From positions 1,736,001 through 1,800,000 of the forward strand of contig NZ_BMJB01000001.1 of assembly GCF_014642855.1 (NCBI RefSeq): a stretch of DNA of 64,000 nt, read 5' to 3'. A program made the translations under genes and the position numbers. Shown piece after piece: positions 1 to 9,718 of this stretch. This DNA is from Edaphobacter acidisoli. Its GTDB lineage: Bacteria; Acidobacteriota; Terriglobia; Terriglobales; Acidobacteriaceae. The first letter of the stretch is position 1. Each line of letters starts with the position of its first letter. The notes under the pieces were generated by a model. It did not search any database. It saw nothing but the letters and a program-made list of their open reading frames with translations, and had not been told where the DNA came from.

Positions 1-2
1 CG

Positions 3-2054
3 ACGGGACTGGAGGTTGATAAGCTCGACCATCGCTATGTGCGGCAGTACATGGAGAAGTATCTGGACAGCTACAAGCAGACGGTAGGTCCTGAGTTCAT
101 GGGCAAGAGGGGCATTCGCGAAGTGATCAATGACAGCTGGGAGGCGGGCTCGCAGAACTGGACCGACAACATGATCGAGCAATTTCGCAAGCGGCGTGGA
201 TACGACCCGGTGCCATGGATGCCTGTGCTGACTGGGGAGGTAGTGGAGAGTTCGGCTGCGAGCGACCGCTTCCTATGGGACTTTCGTAAGACGATATCGG
301 ACCTGATTGCCGACGAGCACTATGGCGAGTTGGAGGATGTTCTGCATCAATGGGGCATGATCCACTACAGCGAATCGCATGAAAGCGGTCGCGCCTTTGT
401 TGCAGATGGAATGGAAGTGAAGAAGTTCAGCGAAGTGCCCATGAGCGCTATGTGGACACAGACGCCTGGGGTCAACAATATCCAATACGGCTACAACGCG
501 GATGACCGCGAATCGGCATCAGTTGCGCATATCTACGGACGCCAGATGGTTGCTGCTGAATCGATGACAGCTGCGGCTGGGCCGTGGGCCTGGTCACCCG
601 CAACACTAAAGCCGACTGCAGATATGGAATTTCTCAACGGCATCAACCGCATCGTTGTTCACGAATCATCGCACCAGCCGCTGGTAAACAAAAAGCCAGG
701 ACTGAGCCTGGGACCATTCGGCCAGTGGTTCAATCGTAACGAAACCTGGGCTGATGAGGCTGGGCCATGGGTCAGCTATCTAGCGCGGAGCAGCTATCTG
801 CTACAGCAGGGCACTTTTGGAGCGGACCTCATTTACTTCTATGGGGAGGACTCTAATCTGACGGCGATCTACGAGCACAAGTCTCCCGATGTGCCGGCAG
901 GTTATGGATTCGACTATGCGAATGCTGATGCCCTGATTCACGAATTAAGCGTGGATCACGGAAATATTGTTACTCCGGGAGGTACAAGTTATCGGCTGCT
1001 GGGGCTGGCTCCATATAGTAGTCATATGTCGCTGCCGGTGTTGCACGCGATTTATAACCTGGTGCAGAAAGGAGCGGTTGTTGCTGGTCCCATGCCAACA
1101 GACGATCCGAGTCTTGCGGACAACCAGAGCGAATTTAAGACATTGCGTACGCAGTTGTTTGGTGACGGCACCGGAGTGCACCATGTAGGCGAAGGAACAG
1201 TGTATGCCGGACAAACTCCAGCAGAGGCATTCGAAGCGATGCATGTAGCGCCAGACTTCGATTACACAAAACCGTCGAGCGACACGCATCTGCTCTTTGT
1301 CCACCGCAAACTTGCTGGGACCGACGTGTACTTTGTAGAAAACCGCAGTGATAGCAGCCAGAACGTGGATGCTACTTTCCGAGTGTCGGGCAAAGCACCT
1401 GAACTTTGGCATGCAGAGACCGGAGAGACCGAGCCTGCGTCTTATACGATTGCGAGTGGCCGCACGACGGTGCCATTGAAGCTCGAGCCATGGGGAACTA
1501 TGTTCGTCGTATTTCGCAAGCCAACCAAGTCAACATCCCGTGCCATTCCTTCGCCGGTTCGGACAGAACTCGCAACTGTAAGCGGGCCATGGACGCTCAG
1601 CTTCCCTCCTGATTGGGGAGCTCCGCCCTCTGTCACCATGAATACACTCGCCTCGTGGAGTGATAGCCAGGATAATGGAGTGAAGTATTTCTCGGGTACA
1701 GGAACTTACACAAAGACGTTCCGCGCCCCAACGTCGTGGTTCAAGCGAGGCGTGCAGGTGTGGATTGATCTTGGCGATGTAAAGAACCTGGCTGAAGTCA
1801 CAGTTAATGGCAAGCCGCTGGGTATCGTATGGCATACGCCTTACTGTATAGAGATGACTTCGGCTCTGAAGCCAGGATTAAACCAGCTCTCGATCAAGGT
1901 AACGAATGCATGGGTCAACCGTATGATTGGAGATCAGCAGCCTGATGCTAAGAAATATACGTTCACTACTGTAAAACCCTACAGGGCCGATTCGCCGCTG
2001 CTTTCGTCGGGGCTTCTGGGGCCAGTTACCGTCTACTCTGAAGCACGCAACTGA
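3..2054 (+). CDS. GH106-type alpha-L-rhamnosidase, 5' end cut by the window edge
   Basis: Probable exported enzyme that removes terminal alpha-L-rhamnose from plant or microbial polysaccharides. The reading frame is open to the left edge (codons from base 3 read TGLEVDKLDHRY), so the true start lies outside. About 683 residues are visible; full-length relatives exceed 900, so the N-terminal third is missing. The NDSWEAGSQNW stretch, the ESHESG and WFNRNETWADEAGPW segments and the C-terminal jelly-roll (LGDVKNLAEVTVNGKPLG, about 60 residues from the end) are the pattern of GH106 or closely related rhamnosidases. It is followed by tRNA-Gly on the other strand. Family assignment is by recognition; exact specificity is inferred. 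Confidence 0.82.
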   Translation, partial: TGLEVDKLDHRYVRQYMEKYLDSYKQTVGPEFMGKRGIREVINDSWEAGSQNWTDNMIEQFRKRRGYDPVPWMPVLTGEVVESSAASDRFLWDFRKTISDLIADEHYGELEDVLHQWGMIHYSESHESGRAFVADGMEVKKFSEVPMSAMWTQTPGVNNIQYGYNADDRESASVAHIYGRQMVAAESMTAAAGPWAWSPATLKPTADMEFLNGINRIVVHESSHQPLVNKKPGLSLGPFGQWFNRNETWADEAGPWVSYLARSSYLLQQGTFGADLIYFYGEDSNLTAIYEHKSPDVPAGYGFDYANADALIHELSVDHGNIVTPGGTSYRLLGLAPYSSHMSLPVLHAIYNLVQKGAVVAGPMPTDDPSLADNQSEFKTLRTQLFGDGTGVHHVGEGTVYAGQTPAEAFEAMHVAPDFDYTKPSSDTHLLFVHRKLAGTDVYFVENRSDSSQNVDATFRVSGKAPELWHAETGETEPASYTIASGRTTVPLKLEPWGTMFVVFRKPTKSTSRAIPSPVRTELATVSGPWTLSFPPDWGAPPSVTMNTLASWSDSQDNGVKYFSGTGTYTKTFRAPTSWFKRGVQVWIDLGDVKNLAEVTVNGKPLGIVWHTPYCIEMTSALKPGLNQLSIKVTNAWVNRMIGDQQPDAKKYTFTTVKPYRADSPLLSSGLLGPVTVYSEARN

Positions 2055-2311
2055 TTGAGAAGACCGTGGGTTCTGTAGATCGAGATGACATGGTACCGAA
2101 TTCAGATCAATGACGGTCGACTGCTGATCGGCATTGATCTTGGATCTTGCAGCCGAAACAGATATCGCACACAAAAGCGTTGGAGAACACTTATGCGAAT
2201 TGAAGGATTGAAGAACTGGATCCCGCTTAATCAGTTCGAGAAGAAACTGCACACCATGTGATTGGGCACAATGGGAGTTCCTTTGGGAGGTTTTGCAAGG
2301 GTCGATTTTAC

Positions 2312-2386
2312 TGGAGCGGGAGACCGGGATCGAACCGGCGACATTCAGCTTGGGAAGCTGACGTTCTGCCACTGAACTACTCCCGC
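2312..2386 (-). tRNA. tRNA-Gly(CCC)
   Basis: The minus strand folds into a complete cloverleaf of 75 nt. The 7-bp acceptor stem is GCGGGAG with CTCCCGC. The D arm contains TAGTTCAGTGGCAGAAC. The anticodon stem TCAGC/GCTGA closes the loop TTCCCAA, which gives anticodon CCC. The T arm contains GGTTCGATCC. The 3' CCA is encoded (TGG at 2312-2314). It sits in the 412-bp gap between the rhamnosidase and the GH42 gene; nothing else was recognised in that gap. Confidence 0.95.
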
Positions 2387-2466
2387 CCATGATTTCAAAA
2401 CAACGTTCCTGATACTTCCAGATTACTATAATCGACCACGGCAGGAGGCGCAGAGGCGCGAAGAAA

Positions 2467-4554
2467 CTATTCAGGTGCCATAAGCACGGCCACTCCGAAC
2501 GCGGGCAGGTTTAGCGTCTCCGACTCTTTTCCGGCAAGTACATCCTGCATGGACCTGGGCAGTTTTACATGCGTCGGCGACGTCGAATAGTTTCCTACGA
2601 TGAAGATGTTCTTATCCGCTCCACGACGATGAAACACTTCGACGCCCTCAGGTACCGGAAACAAATCTGGCGAGGCGGCGCTTCCCTTGAGCATCCACTC
2701 GACTGCCCGTTTGGTCGTGGCACTGTCCATCCATGCGCCGATGTATGCGATCGAGCCCTTCTCAACTGTTCGACTTACTGCAGAGGGCTCGCCATCGAGC
2801 CATGAATTCGGAGCGAGCCAGCGCATTAGGACTTGAGTATCCGGATTGTCCACTTTGAGTTGTTCGGCAAACATGCTCGCAGAGGCATCGCCCCAATCTC
2901 CGCTTACCGCCACGGGATCATTCAGCGACATGTATTGCTCTACGTGGGCGCCGAGCAGCTTGGCCAACGGGCCAGGTTGCCGCTCAGACCAGCGACTATT
3001 GTGCTCGTCTTTCATGCCGGATCGTTGTGCCAAGACAAGGTGCCCTCCTCCTTCCACATAATGGGTGAGATTATCGGCCTCGGCCTGCGTAAGAACGTTG
3101 AGCCCTGGCGCGATCACCAGCTTGTACCGGCTCAGGTCCCTGTTTGGCGGAACAATGTCTACGGTGTATCCAAGCTGCCGCAAAGGAGTGTAGTAGCTCA
3201 TCAACTCCTGGATTGGATCGTACGCCGGGTTCATCTTCTGCCAGTTGATGGCCCAGCGGCTTGGGTACGAATGAAGCAATGCAACTTCCGCTTGAGCGTG
3301 CGTGCCAGCCAGAGCCGGACCAGCTTTCTCAAACTCAGCTCCGAGCTGCGCGTATTCGGCGTAGATAGGATCAGGTCTACCGTCAACGTCGACGAGCGCG
3401 CCATGGTTCGCTTCGCCTCCGTTCAGCGCATCGCGCCACTGCCAATAGCTGACGAGATCAGCGCCGTGGCCAACATATTCCCAAATGGCAGCGCGCAGCT
3501 CTCCTTTGCGGAGCATCGCACTGGCATTGCCTCCTCCACGAGGCCCCGCGGTCGTTTCCATGACCCAATAATTGCCACCTTTCAGGCCACGCATCAGATC
3601 GTGGGTTGCTCCATTTTCCATCGGAGAGTACGAGCCCTTGACCTGCGGATTGTCCCAAGCAATGACGTCTAAGTCCTGTCCGATCTGATAGTGATCGAAG
3701 AGATCGTACCAACCCATAAGGTTGGTCGTGATCTTCTGGTTCGGGTCAGCATATTTCCGAATCGCATCGATCTGTACACGCTGATATGCGCGCAATGAGT
3801 CGGTAATAAAGCGCTTCGAATCCAGCCACAAACCGGGGCTGTTGTCACCTGGTCCGTCGACCAGCGGAATTTCGTCCCAACTGGAGTACGTCTGGTTGTT
3901 ATATGCCGTCGTCCATGCCGCATTAAGTTTTGCTAGACTTCCATAACGATGTTGTAGCCACGCATGAAACTGTGCCTGTGTATCGGCATCGAAGGATTGC
4001 CTGGAATATTCGTTGCCGATCTGCCATCCGATGACATAGGGGTTATGTCCGAAGCGCTCAGCAAGACGTTCATCGATCTGGCGGACAAAGCGACGATAGA
4101 GTTCGCTGTTCCAGTTGGCGTGATTTCGGGTAGAACCTGTGTACAGCTTCCCGTTTTCATCCGTAACGAGAATGCCGGGATACTTCTTTGCCATCCAGAC
4201 TGGAGGCGCAACCGAAGGCGTGCCAAGCACCGTATAGATTCCATGTTGACCGGCAAGATTGATCGCACGCTCCAGCCAATCGAGATCGTATGTGCCTTCC
4301 GTCGGCTCGAGGGCAGTCCATGCAAATTCACCTACACGAACCATGTGCAGATGAGCCTTCTGCATCAGCTCGACATCGTCCTTCCATCGGCTTTCAGGCC
4401 ATTGTTCCGGATACCACGCTGAACCAAGCAGAAGACTCGGCTGCGACGGCGGTTGAGAATGCATCTCTGGAGTACAGAATGCAAAGGCCAGCGTGACCAC
4501 CAACGCCAATCTGAATTGCGACGATAGTAGACGGAGCAAAGTCGCCTCCCGCAA
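2467..4554 (-). CDS. GH42 beta-galactosidase, exported
   Basis: Beta-galactosidase of family GH42 (695 aa), releasing galactose from galactosides or galactan fragments. A hydrophobic signal peptide occupies about residues 10-33, ending near MHSQPP. The TIM barrel starts at SAWYPEQWPESRWKDD. The acid/base glutamate is E182 in WQIGNEYS, and the nucleophile is E333 in VMETTAGP. A trimerisation-like domain (PSRWAINWQ, SYYTPLRQLGYTVDIV) and a small C-terminal beta domain follow, as usual for the family. The gene lies between tRNA-Gly and a partial tRNA-Gly copy in the same orientation, which hints at insertion as a unit. It probably acts with the GH36, GH29 and GH106 enzymes nearby. Confidence 0.92.
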   Translation of the reverse strand: MREATLLRLLSSQFRLALVVTLAFAFCTPEMHSQPPSQPSLLLGSAWYPEQWPESRWKDDVELMQKAHLHMVRVGEFAWTALEPTEGTYDLDWLERAINLAGQHGIYTVLGTPSVAPPVWMAKKYPGILVTDENGKLYTGSTRNHANWNSELYRRFVRQIDERLAERFGHNPYVIGWQIGNEYSRQSFDADTQAQFHAWLQHRYGSLAKLNAAWTTAYNNQTYSSWDEIPLVDGPGDNSPGLWLDSKRFITDSLRAYQRVQIDAIRKYADPNQKITTNLMGWYDLFDHYQIGQDLDVIAWDNPQVKGSYSPMENGATHDLMRGLKGGNYWVMETTAGPRGGGNASAMLRKGELRAAIWEYVGHGADLVSYWQWRDALNGGEANHGALVDVDGRPDPIYAEYAQLGAEFEKAGPALAGTHAQAEVALLHSYPSRWAINWQKMNPAYDPIQELMSYYTPLRQLGYTVDIVPPNRDLSRYKLVIAPGLNVLTQAEADNLTHYVEGGGHLVLAQRSGMKDEHNSRWSERQPGPLAKLLGAHVEQYMSLNDPVAVSGDWGDASASMFAEQLKVDNPDTQVLMRWLAPNSWLDGEPSAVSRTVEKGSIAYIGAWMDSATTKRAVEWMLKGSAASPDLFPVPEGVEVFHRRGADKNIFIVGNYSTSPTHVKLPRSMQDVLAGKESETLNLPAFGVAVLMAPE

Positions 4555-4624
4555 TCGATATCAATCGATTGCGGAATTCTATCAAAATTTCCTGGATGTT
4601 TTGCGCAGCCCATCGTCTAACGAA

Positions 4625-4652
4625 CCGGCGTTCTGTCATTGAACTATCCCGC
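4625..4652 (-). pseudogene. Partial tRNA-Gly copy (5' part only)
   Basis: Read on the minus strand, this stretch begins GCGGGATAGTTCAATGACAG and continues AACGCCGG. It matches the acceptor 5' strand and D arm of the intact tRNA-Gly at 2312-2386, with one deletion and a few substitutions. No matching anticodon loop, T arm or acceptor 3' strand follows, so it cannot make a tRNA. It has the same orientation as the intact gene and lies just behind the GH42 start. A displaced tRNA fragment like this is often left by site-specific insertion. Confidence 0.6.
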
Positions 4653-4662
4653 TCTGCGCCAA

Positions 4663-6147
4663 TCACACAAAGACACGCCGTGCGAGATAGTACACGGGGA
4701 CGCCGATGACTACGATTATCATTCCCGGCCAGGTCGTGCCTGGCCGGTACGCAAACAGTGCCAGTAGAATGACCGTTGCTCCCACGATGTACAGTCCCGG
4801 CAACCATGGATATCCCCATGCGCGATAGGGTCTCGATGCATTGGGCCGCATACAGCGCAGTCGGAAGACACTGGCAATTGTGAGGATGTAGAAAAACAAC
4901 TCCGCGGAGATCACGTAATCCAGCAGATTGCTGTAGAGGTTGCCGTACTGGTGCGTCAGCGGATTGATCGTGCGCGGCAGCACCAGCAGCGCCGCCCACA
5001 GCCCTTGAATTGCCAATCCCCAGCCTGGAACATGCGCGCGGTTCAACCGCTTCACAGCCGGAAAAAACAACCCATCCTTCGCAATCGCATAGCATGCGCG
5101 CGCACCAGCAAGCGTCATCGCATTTACGGTGCCGAAGGTTGAGACCATAATCGCTGCCGCCATCAACTCTGCTCCCACGTGGGGGAACACCGTCCTGAGC
5201 ACCGCTGTGGCCACGCGGTCGCTTGGTACAGTTTGCATCGCGCTTATCGGCAGGCTCGCCAGATACGCCACGTTGCAGAACAGGTACAGCACAATGACAG
5301 TCGCAGTGCCAATTAACAGAGCGAGCGGCAGGTTGCGCTCGGGACGCTTTACCTCGGCTGCAACAAATGTGATGTTATGCCACGCATCGGCGGAGAATAG
5401 AGAACCCGTCTGTGAGATACATAGAGCGATGAACAACCCGAATCCACTCGCTGCGCTCAGCCCTTCCGCTAGCGGAACTGCACCATGCACGGCCCACATA
5501 TGCGTAAAGTTTGCACGAATCGCTGCGTGGTTCGCGCACATAGTCAGCCCCAGCACAATCAATACAGCGAGTGCTCCGAGCTTCGATACCGTGAAGACGT
5601 TTGTGATGATCTTGCCGTATTTGAGTCCCAGCGCATTGCCAAAGGTCAGCAACACGATCACGGCAATCGCTACCAACTGCGCCGTCGAAAGGGAGACGGC
5701 ATAATGCGCTCCCAGATTGTATGGGCCGAAGAGATAATGCTGCTCCGAAACTGACGGAAACAACACGCCACTGAACCGCGCAAACGCAATCGCGACGGCC
5801 GCAATTGTGCCCGTCTGAATCACCGTCCACATCGTCCAGCCATAGAGAAAGCCCCACACTGGGGAATAGGCCTCGCGGAGGTACACATACATGCCGCCTG
5901 CCTGCGGCATCATCGCCGCCAGTTCGCCATAGGAGAGCGCACCGGACACGGTCAGCACGCCTGTGATGACCCACGCGACAAGCAGCCAGCCGGGGCTGCC
6001 AATCTGCCGCGACATTTCAGCCGAGACAATGAATATTCCCGAGCCGACCATAATCCCGACTACGACCATGATCGAATCGAAGAGTCCAAGCCCGCGCCTG
6101 AATCCCTCGGCCGTGCTCGCCACTGCAACGTCTGTCTCGATTGGCAT
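4663..6147 (-). CDS. APC-superfamily amino acid/amine permease
   Basis: Inner-membrane secondary transporter of the amino acid-polyamine-organocation superfamily, 494 aa from the chosen start. The N-terminal segment GLFDSIMVVVGIMVGSGIFI is the typical first helix, with the GSGIF unwinding motif, and about twelve hydrophobic helices follow. The start MPIETDVAVAS is preferred over an upstream ATG at 6192 because GAAGAGG lies about 9 nt before it and the upstream 15 residues are uncharacteristic. It is divergent from nagA across about 100 bp, so both may answer to the same regulator; an amino-sugar or amino-acid substrate is possible. Substrate unknown. Confidence 0.85.
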   Translation of the reverse strand: MPIETDVAVASTAEGFRRGLGLFDSIMVVVGIMVGSGIFIVSAEMSRQIGSPGWLLVAWVITGVLTVSGALSYGELAAMMPQAGGMYVYLREAYSPVWGFLYGWTMWTVIQTGTIAAVAIAFARFSGVLFPSVSEQHYLFGPYNLGAHYAVSLSTAQLVAIAVIVLLTFGNALGLKYGKIITNVFTVSKLGALAVLIVLGLTMCANHAAIRANFTHMWAVHGAVPLAEGLSAASGFGLFIALCISQTGSLFSADAWHNITFVAAEVKRPERNLPLALLIGTATVIVLYLFCNVAYLASLPISAMQTVPSDRVATAVLRTVFPHVGAELMAAAIMVSTFGTVNAMTLAGARACYAIAKDGLFFPAVKRLNRAHVPGWGLAIQGLWAALLVLPRTINPLTHQYGNLYSNLLDYVISAELFFYILTIASVFRLRCMRPNASRPYRAWGYPWLPGLYIVGATVILLALFAYRPGTTWPGMIIVVIGVPVYYLARRVFV

Positions 6148-6225
6148 CCGCCAAAGCCTCTTCAATAAAAATCGGATCGAACTGTCCCACAAGCCTATAC
6201 GAGACCCGAAAAGGCGGACTATAGC

Positions 6226-6238
6226 CTATTTGCAATAG
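6226..6238. promoter_or_regulatory. Palindrome between the permease and nagA
   Basis: CTATT-TGC-AATAG is a perfect 5-bp inverted repeat with a 3-nt centre. It lies in the short divergent intergenic region, 11 nt before the nagA start, and ACTAT occurs on both sides of it. It could be an operator for a shared regulator. No regulator gene is adjacent, so this is a candidate only. Confidence 0.3.
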
Positions 6239-6249
6239 ACTATTTCGTG

Positions 6250-7386
6250 ATGCCCCACACCATAACCGCACGTCGCCTACTTACGCCCGAAGGCCACATT
6301 GACCACCCTGTCATCACCATCGAAGATGGTCTGATTCAATCAATCGACCGCGCTGAATCCAGCAAGGAAGACACGACCCTTGCCCCTGCATTCCTCGATG
6401 TCCACACGCACGGCGCGGCAAACCATGACGTTATGGAAGGTACTGCTGAGGCCATCGGCATTATCAGCCGCTTTCTCGCCACGCGAGGCGTAGGACGCTA
6501 TCTCGCCACTACCGTCACGGCTCCAATCGACACGACTTTGCGCTCGCTTGAAGGCATTGCCAACGCCATCGAATCGCCCGCCGCAGACGCAGCAGTTCCC
6601 ATCGGCATTCATCTCGAAGGCCCATTCATCTCACACGCCAAGCGCGGAGTTCACCCTCCGGCTGATATTCTGCCGCCAGATATTGCGCTCTTCGACCGCT
6701 TCCAGCAGGCCGCACGCGGACACATCCGCCTGATGACCGTCGCGCCCGAGGTTCCCGGCGCGCTCGACCTTATCCGCCATGCGACCGGTCAGGGCGTAAA
6801 GATCAGCATCGGCCATACCAACTCGACCGCATCAGAGGCGCAGGCAGGCGTCACCGCAGGAGCGGCCAGCGCTACCCACACGTATAACGCCATGCGCGCT
6901 CTTGACCACCGCGACCCAGGCGTCATTGCGACGGTGCTCGACGATGACAATCTCTTTGCCGAATTGATCTGTGACGGCGTTCATGTCGCGCCCGAGATGG
7001 TGCGGTTATGGCTCAAAGCCAAGGGCGCTGGGCGTGCAGTCCTTGTCACCGACAGCATGTCTGCAACGGGAATGCCTGATGGTATCTACACACTCGGAAC
7101 CATGCAGGTTCAGGTGGCCGATGGCCGCGCGTTCGCCGCCGGCGATGCTAATCATGGAAAATTTACGCTCGCCGGCTCAGTGCTGACTATGGATCGTGCA
7201 GTCGAAAACATTCAGCAGTTTGCCGGAGCGACGCTGGCTACGGCAGTCAACCTGGCGTCTCATAATCCCGCCGCGCTACTTGGGCTTGAATCGAGTTTTG
7301 CCCCAGGTCAACCAGCGAATTTCAATGTTTTCAATGCAGACGGCAAACTTCAATCCACCATCCTTAACGGCAAACAGATTAACTAG
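6250..7386 (+). CDS. nagA: N-acetylglucosamine-6-phosphate deacetylase
   Basis: Cytosolic amidohydrolase converting GlcNAc-6-phosphate to glucosamine-6-phosphate plus acetate, in amino-sugar and cell-wall recycling. Counting from an in-frame GTG one codon upstream, the metal and catalytic residues are DVHTHG (51-56), LEGPF with E124, SIGH with H190, ATHTYNAM with H211, and VTDSMS with the catalytic Asp at 269. Both length (378 aa) and spacing fit NagA. ATG at 6250 or GTG at 6247 could start translation. No Shine-Dalgarno is visible, so the message may be leaderless. It is divergent from the APC permease and followed after 86 bp by a GH36 gene. Confidence 0.93.
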   Translation: MPHTITARRLLTPEGHIDHPVITIEDGLIQSIDRAESSKEDTTLAPAFLDVHTHGAANHDVMEGTAEAIGIISRFLATRGVGRYLATTVTAPIDTTLRSLEGIANAIESPAADAAVPIGIHLEGPFISHAKRGVHPPADILPPDIALFDRFQQAARGHIRLMTVAPEVPGALDLIRHATGQGVKISIGHTNSTASEAQAGVTAGAASATHTYNAMRALDHRDPGVIATVLDDDNLFAELICDGVHVAPEMVRLWLKAKGAGRAVLVTDSMSATGMPDGIYTLGTMQVQVADGRAFAAGDANHGKFTLAGSVLTMDRAVENIQQFAGATLATAVNLASHNPAALLGLESSFAPGQPANFNVFNADGKLQSTILNGKQIN

Positions 7387-7472
7387 CTCTGCCACTGCTT
7401 CCTAGCGATACACTGAACGGCAATTACAAGATAATGTGTCCGACTAAATCCTGGATCTGAGAGTGCCCCTCA

Positions 7473-9692
7473 ATGAAAGCCTTTACATTAGCCCTACTTT
7501 TATCCTTTGCAACTCTGACATCGAGCGCGCAGGTATCTAAGGTAAGCTTCGACGCGACCACTAAGGTATTTCGGCTTGACGGTGGCAACGTCTCCTATGT
7601 CTTCGGAGTAAATTCGCGCGGAGAACTGCAGCAGATGTATTGGGGCGGACGGCTTGGCGCAACAGACACCTTCCCTGCACCGAAGCCGAAACCGGAGTGG
7701 GCATCGTTCGACGATTCCTATACCACCACGCCGCAGGAGTATGCAGGTTGGGGCGAAGGACTTTATATCGAACCGGCACTTAAGGTCACATTTCCCGACG
7801 GCAACCGCGACCTGGTACTGCATTATGCAAGCTACAAAACCACTGAACACGGCTTCGACGTCGAACTCAAGGACATCGAGCAGCCGATCTTCGTGACGCT
7901 GCATTACTCGATGGACTCCGAGACAGGCGTTCTCGCGCGGTCGGCCACCATCGAGAATCGTGGCACCGAATCGGTAACGATCGAGCAGGCTGCAGCGGCC
8001 TCATGGGCGTTGCCAGCCGGGCATTACACATTGAATTATCTGACAGGCCGTTGGGCGGGAGAATGGACGCTGAATCAAGAGCCAATCCAACACGGCGAGC
8101 GCATCATCGAGAGTCGACGCGGTTCGACCAGTCATCAGGCGAATCCGTGGTTTGCGATCGAAGCCGGTACGCCGGATGAAGAACATGGTGAAGTCTGGTT
8201 CGGTGCACTCGGCTGGAGCGGATCCTGGCGCATCACGGTGGAGCGCGACCAGTTGGACGCAGTCCGCGTAACGGGCGGATTCAATCCCTTCGACTTTGGC
8301 TATGTCCTCCATCCAGGTCAGTCATTGGAGACTCCAATCTTCTACGGCGGCTATTCGGCACATGGGTTGGGAGGCGCATCGCGCGAACTGCACCTATTTG
8401 AGCTGAAGCACATCCTGCCACGTACAGCCTCTACGCGCGGCGCAGAGATGCCGCGCGTGCGGCCAGTACTTTATAACTCGTGGGAAGCAACCGAATTCAA
8501 TGTAAACGAAGCTGGACAGATGGCTCTGGCGGAAAAGGCCGCGGCGCTTGGTGTAGATCGTTTCGTTATGGACGATGGATGGTTTGGCCAGCGCAAGAAC
8601 GATCACGCAGGGCTCGGCGACTGGTATGTGAACCCCCAGAAATTTCCGCATGGTCTGAAGCCACTCATCGACAAAGTTCACTCGCTCGGAATGGATTTCG
8701 GACTCTGGGTTGAGCCTGAGATGGTCAATCCCGACTCTGATCTCTATCGCAAGCATCCTGATTGGGTCCTGCACTTCAAGGGACGTCCAGAGACTGAGCA
8801 GCGCAATCAGTTGGTGTTGAACCTTGCGCGGCCCGACGTGCGTGCTTACATCTTCGGCTTCCTCGACAAGCTACTCACCGAAAATGACATCGCCTTCCTC
8901 AAGTGGGACTACAACCGCAACTGGAGCGAACCAGGCTGGGACGCAATTCCTGCCAATGAGCAAAAGGAGGTATACGTTGCGTTCACACGCAACCTATACA
9001 GCATCCTCGCCGAGTTGCGGCAGAAGCACCCAAACGTCGAGATCGAGTCTTGCTCCGGTGGCGGCGGGCGAGTGGATCTCGGCATCCTTCGTTATACCGA
9101 CGAGGTATGGCCATCGGACAATACTGACCCATTCGACCGGCTAACCATTCAGAACGGCTTTACCTACGCGTATACCCCGCAGGTCATGATGTCGTGGGTT
9201 ACGGACTCGCCGCACTGGATGAACAACCGCTCGACCTCACTTGCGTATCGCTTCCTCAGCTCGATGCAGGGCTCATTGGGCATAGGGGCCAATATCAACA
9301 AATGGACGCCCGACGAAACCGCGCTGGCCAAGCGCCTGATCGCGGCCTACAAACAGGTACAGCCGACGATTGTGCGAGGCGATCTCTACCGCCTCATCTC
9401 GCCGCTCAATGGCAGCGAGTTCTCCGCAACGGAAGACGTGAACCGTGACAAATCGCAGGCAGTCATCTTCGCCTTCATCCACTCCACACAAGAGGGACGC
9501 GGATTTCCTTTGCTGAAGCTTGAGGGGCTCGATCCAAATGTCGAGTACACGCTCAGTTCCATTGAGGGCAAAGCAAGCCCTAACACTCCCACAACCGCCA
9601 GTGGCGCATGGTGGATGAATCATGGTCTGGTCATGGACCAGAGTTTCCGCGGAGATTTTCAGGCCGCAGCATTCAGGCTGGACAAGAAATAG
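7473..9692 (+). CDS. GH36 alpha-galactosidase, exported
   Basis: Alpha-galactosidase (739 aa) removing terminal alpha-1,6-galactose from raffinose-type oligosaccharides or galactomannan. An N-terminal signal peptide (about 1-19, ending LTSSAQ) indicates export. An N-terminal beta-supersandwich spans about 20-320. The TIM barrel begins at PVLYNSWEATEF, with DDGWFGQRKND. The nucleophile is D479 in LKWDYNRN, and the acid/base is D549 in WPSDNTDPFDRL; the CSGGGGR motif lies between them. A C-terminal beta domain completes the normal family length. The stop is only 26 bp from the convergent GH29 stop. Confidence 0.94.
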   Translation: MKAFTLALLLSFATLTSSAQVSKVSFDATTKVFRLDGGNVSYVFGVNSRGELQQMYWGGRLGATDTFPAPKPKPEWASFDDSYTTTPQEYAGWGEGLYIEPALKVTFPDGNRDLVLHYASYKTTEHGFDVELKDIEQPIFVTLHYSMDSETGVLARSATIENRGTESVTIEQAAAASWALPAGHYTLNYLTGRWAGEWTLNQEPIQHGERIIESRRGSTSHQANPWFAIEAGTPDEEHGEVWFGALGWSGSWRITVERDQLDAVRVTGGFNPFDFGYVLHPGQSLETPIFYGGYSAHGLGGASRELHLFELKHILPRTASTRGAEMPRVRPVLYNSWEATEFNVNEAGQMALAEKAAALGVDRFVMDDGWFGQRKNDHAGLGDWYVNPQKFPHGLKPLIDKVHSLGMDFGLWVEPEMVNPDSDLYRKHPDWVLHFKGRPETEQRNQLVLNLARPDVRAYIFGFLDKLLTENDIAFLKWDYNRNWSEPGWDAIPANEQKEVYVAFTRNLYSILAELRQKHPNVEIESCSGGGGRVDLGILRYTDEVWPSDNTDPFDRLTIQNGFTYAYTPQVMMSWVTDSPHWMNNRSTSLAYRFLSSMQGSLGIGANINKWTPDETALAKRLIAAYKQVQPTIVRGDLYRLISPLNGSEFSATEDVNRDKSQAVIFAFIHSTQEGRGFPLLKLEGLDPNVEYTLSSIEGKASPNTPTTASGAWWMNHGLVMDQSFRGDFQAAAFRLDKK

Positions 9693-9718
9693 ATAACAAG
9701 GTTCGGACGAAATAGTAC

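Noticed and set aside
944-955. TTAAGCGTGGAT inside the GH106 gene as a LacI box
   Set aside because: It is inside coding sequence, lacks the second arm and has no nearby promoter.
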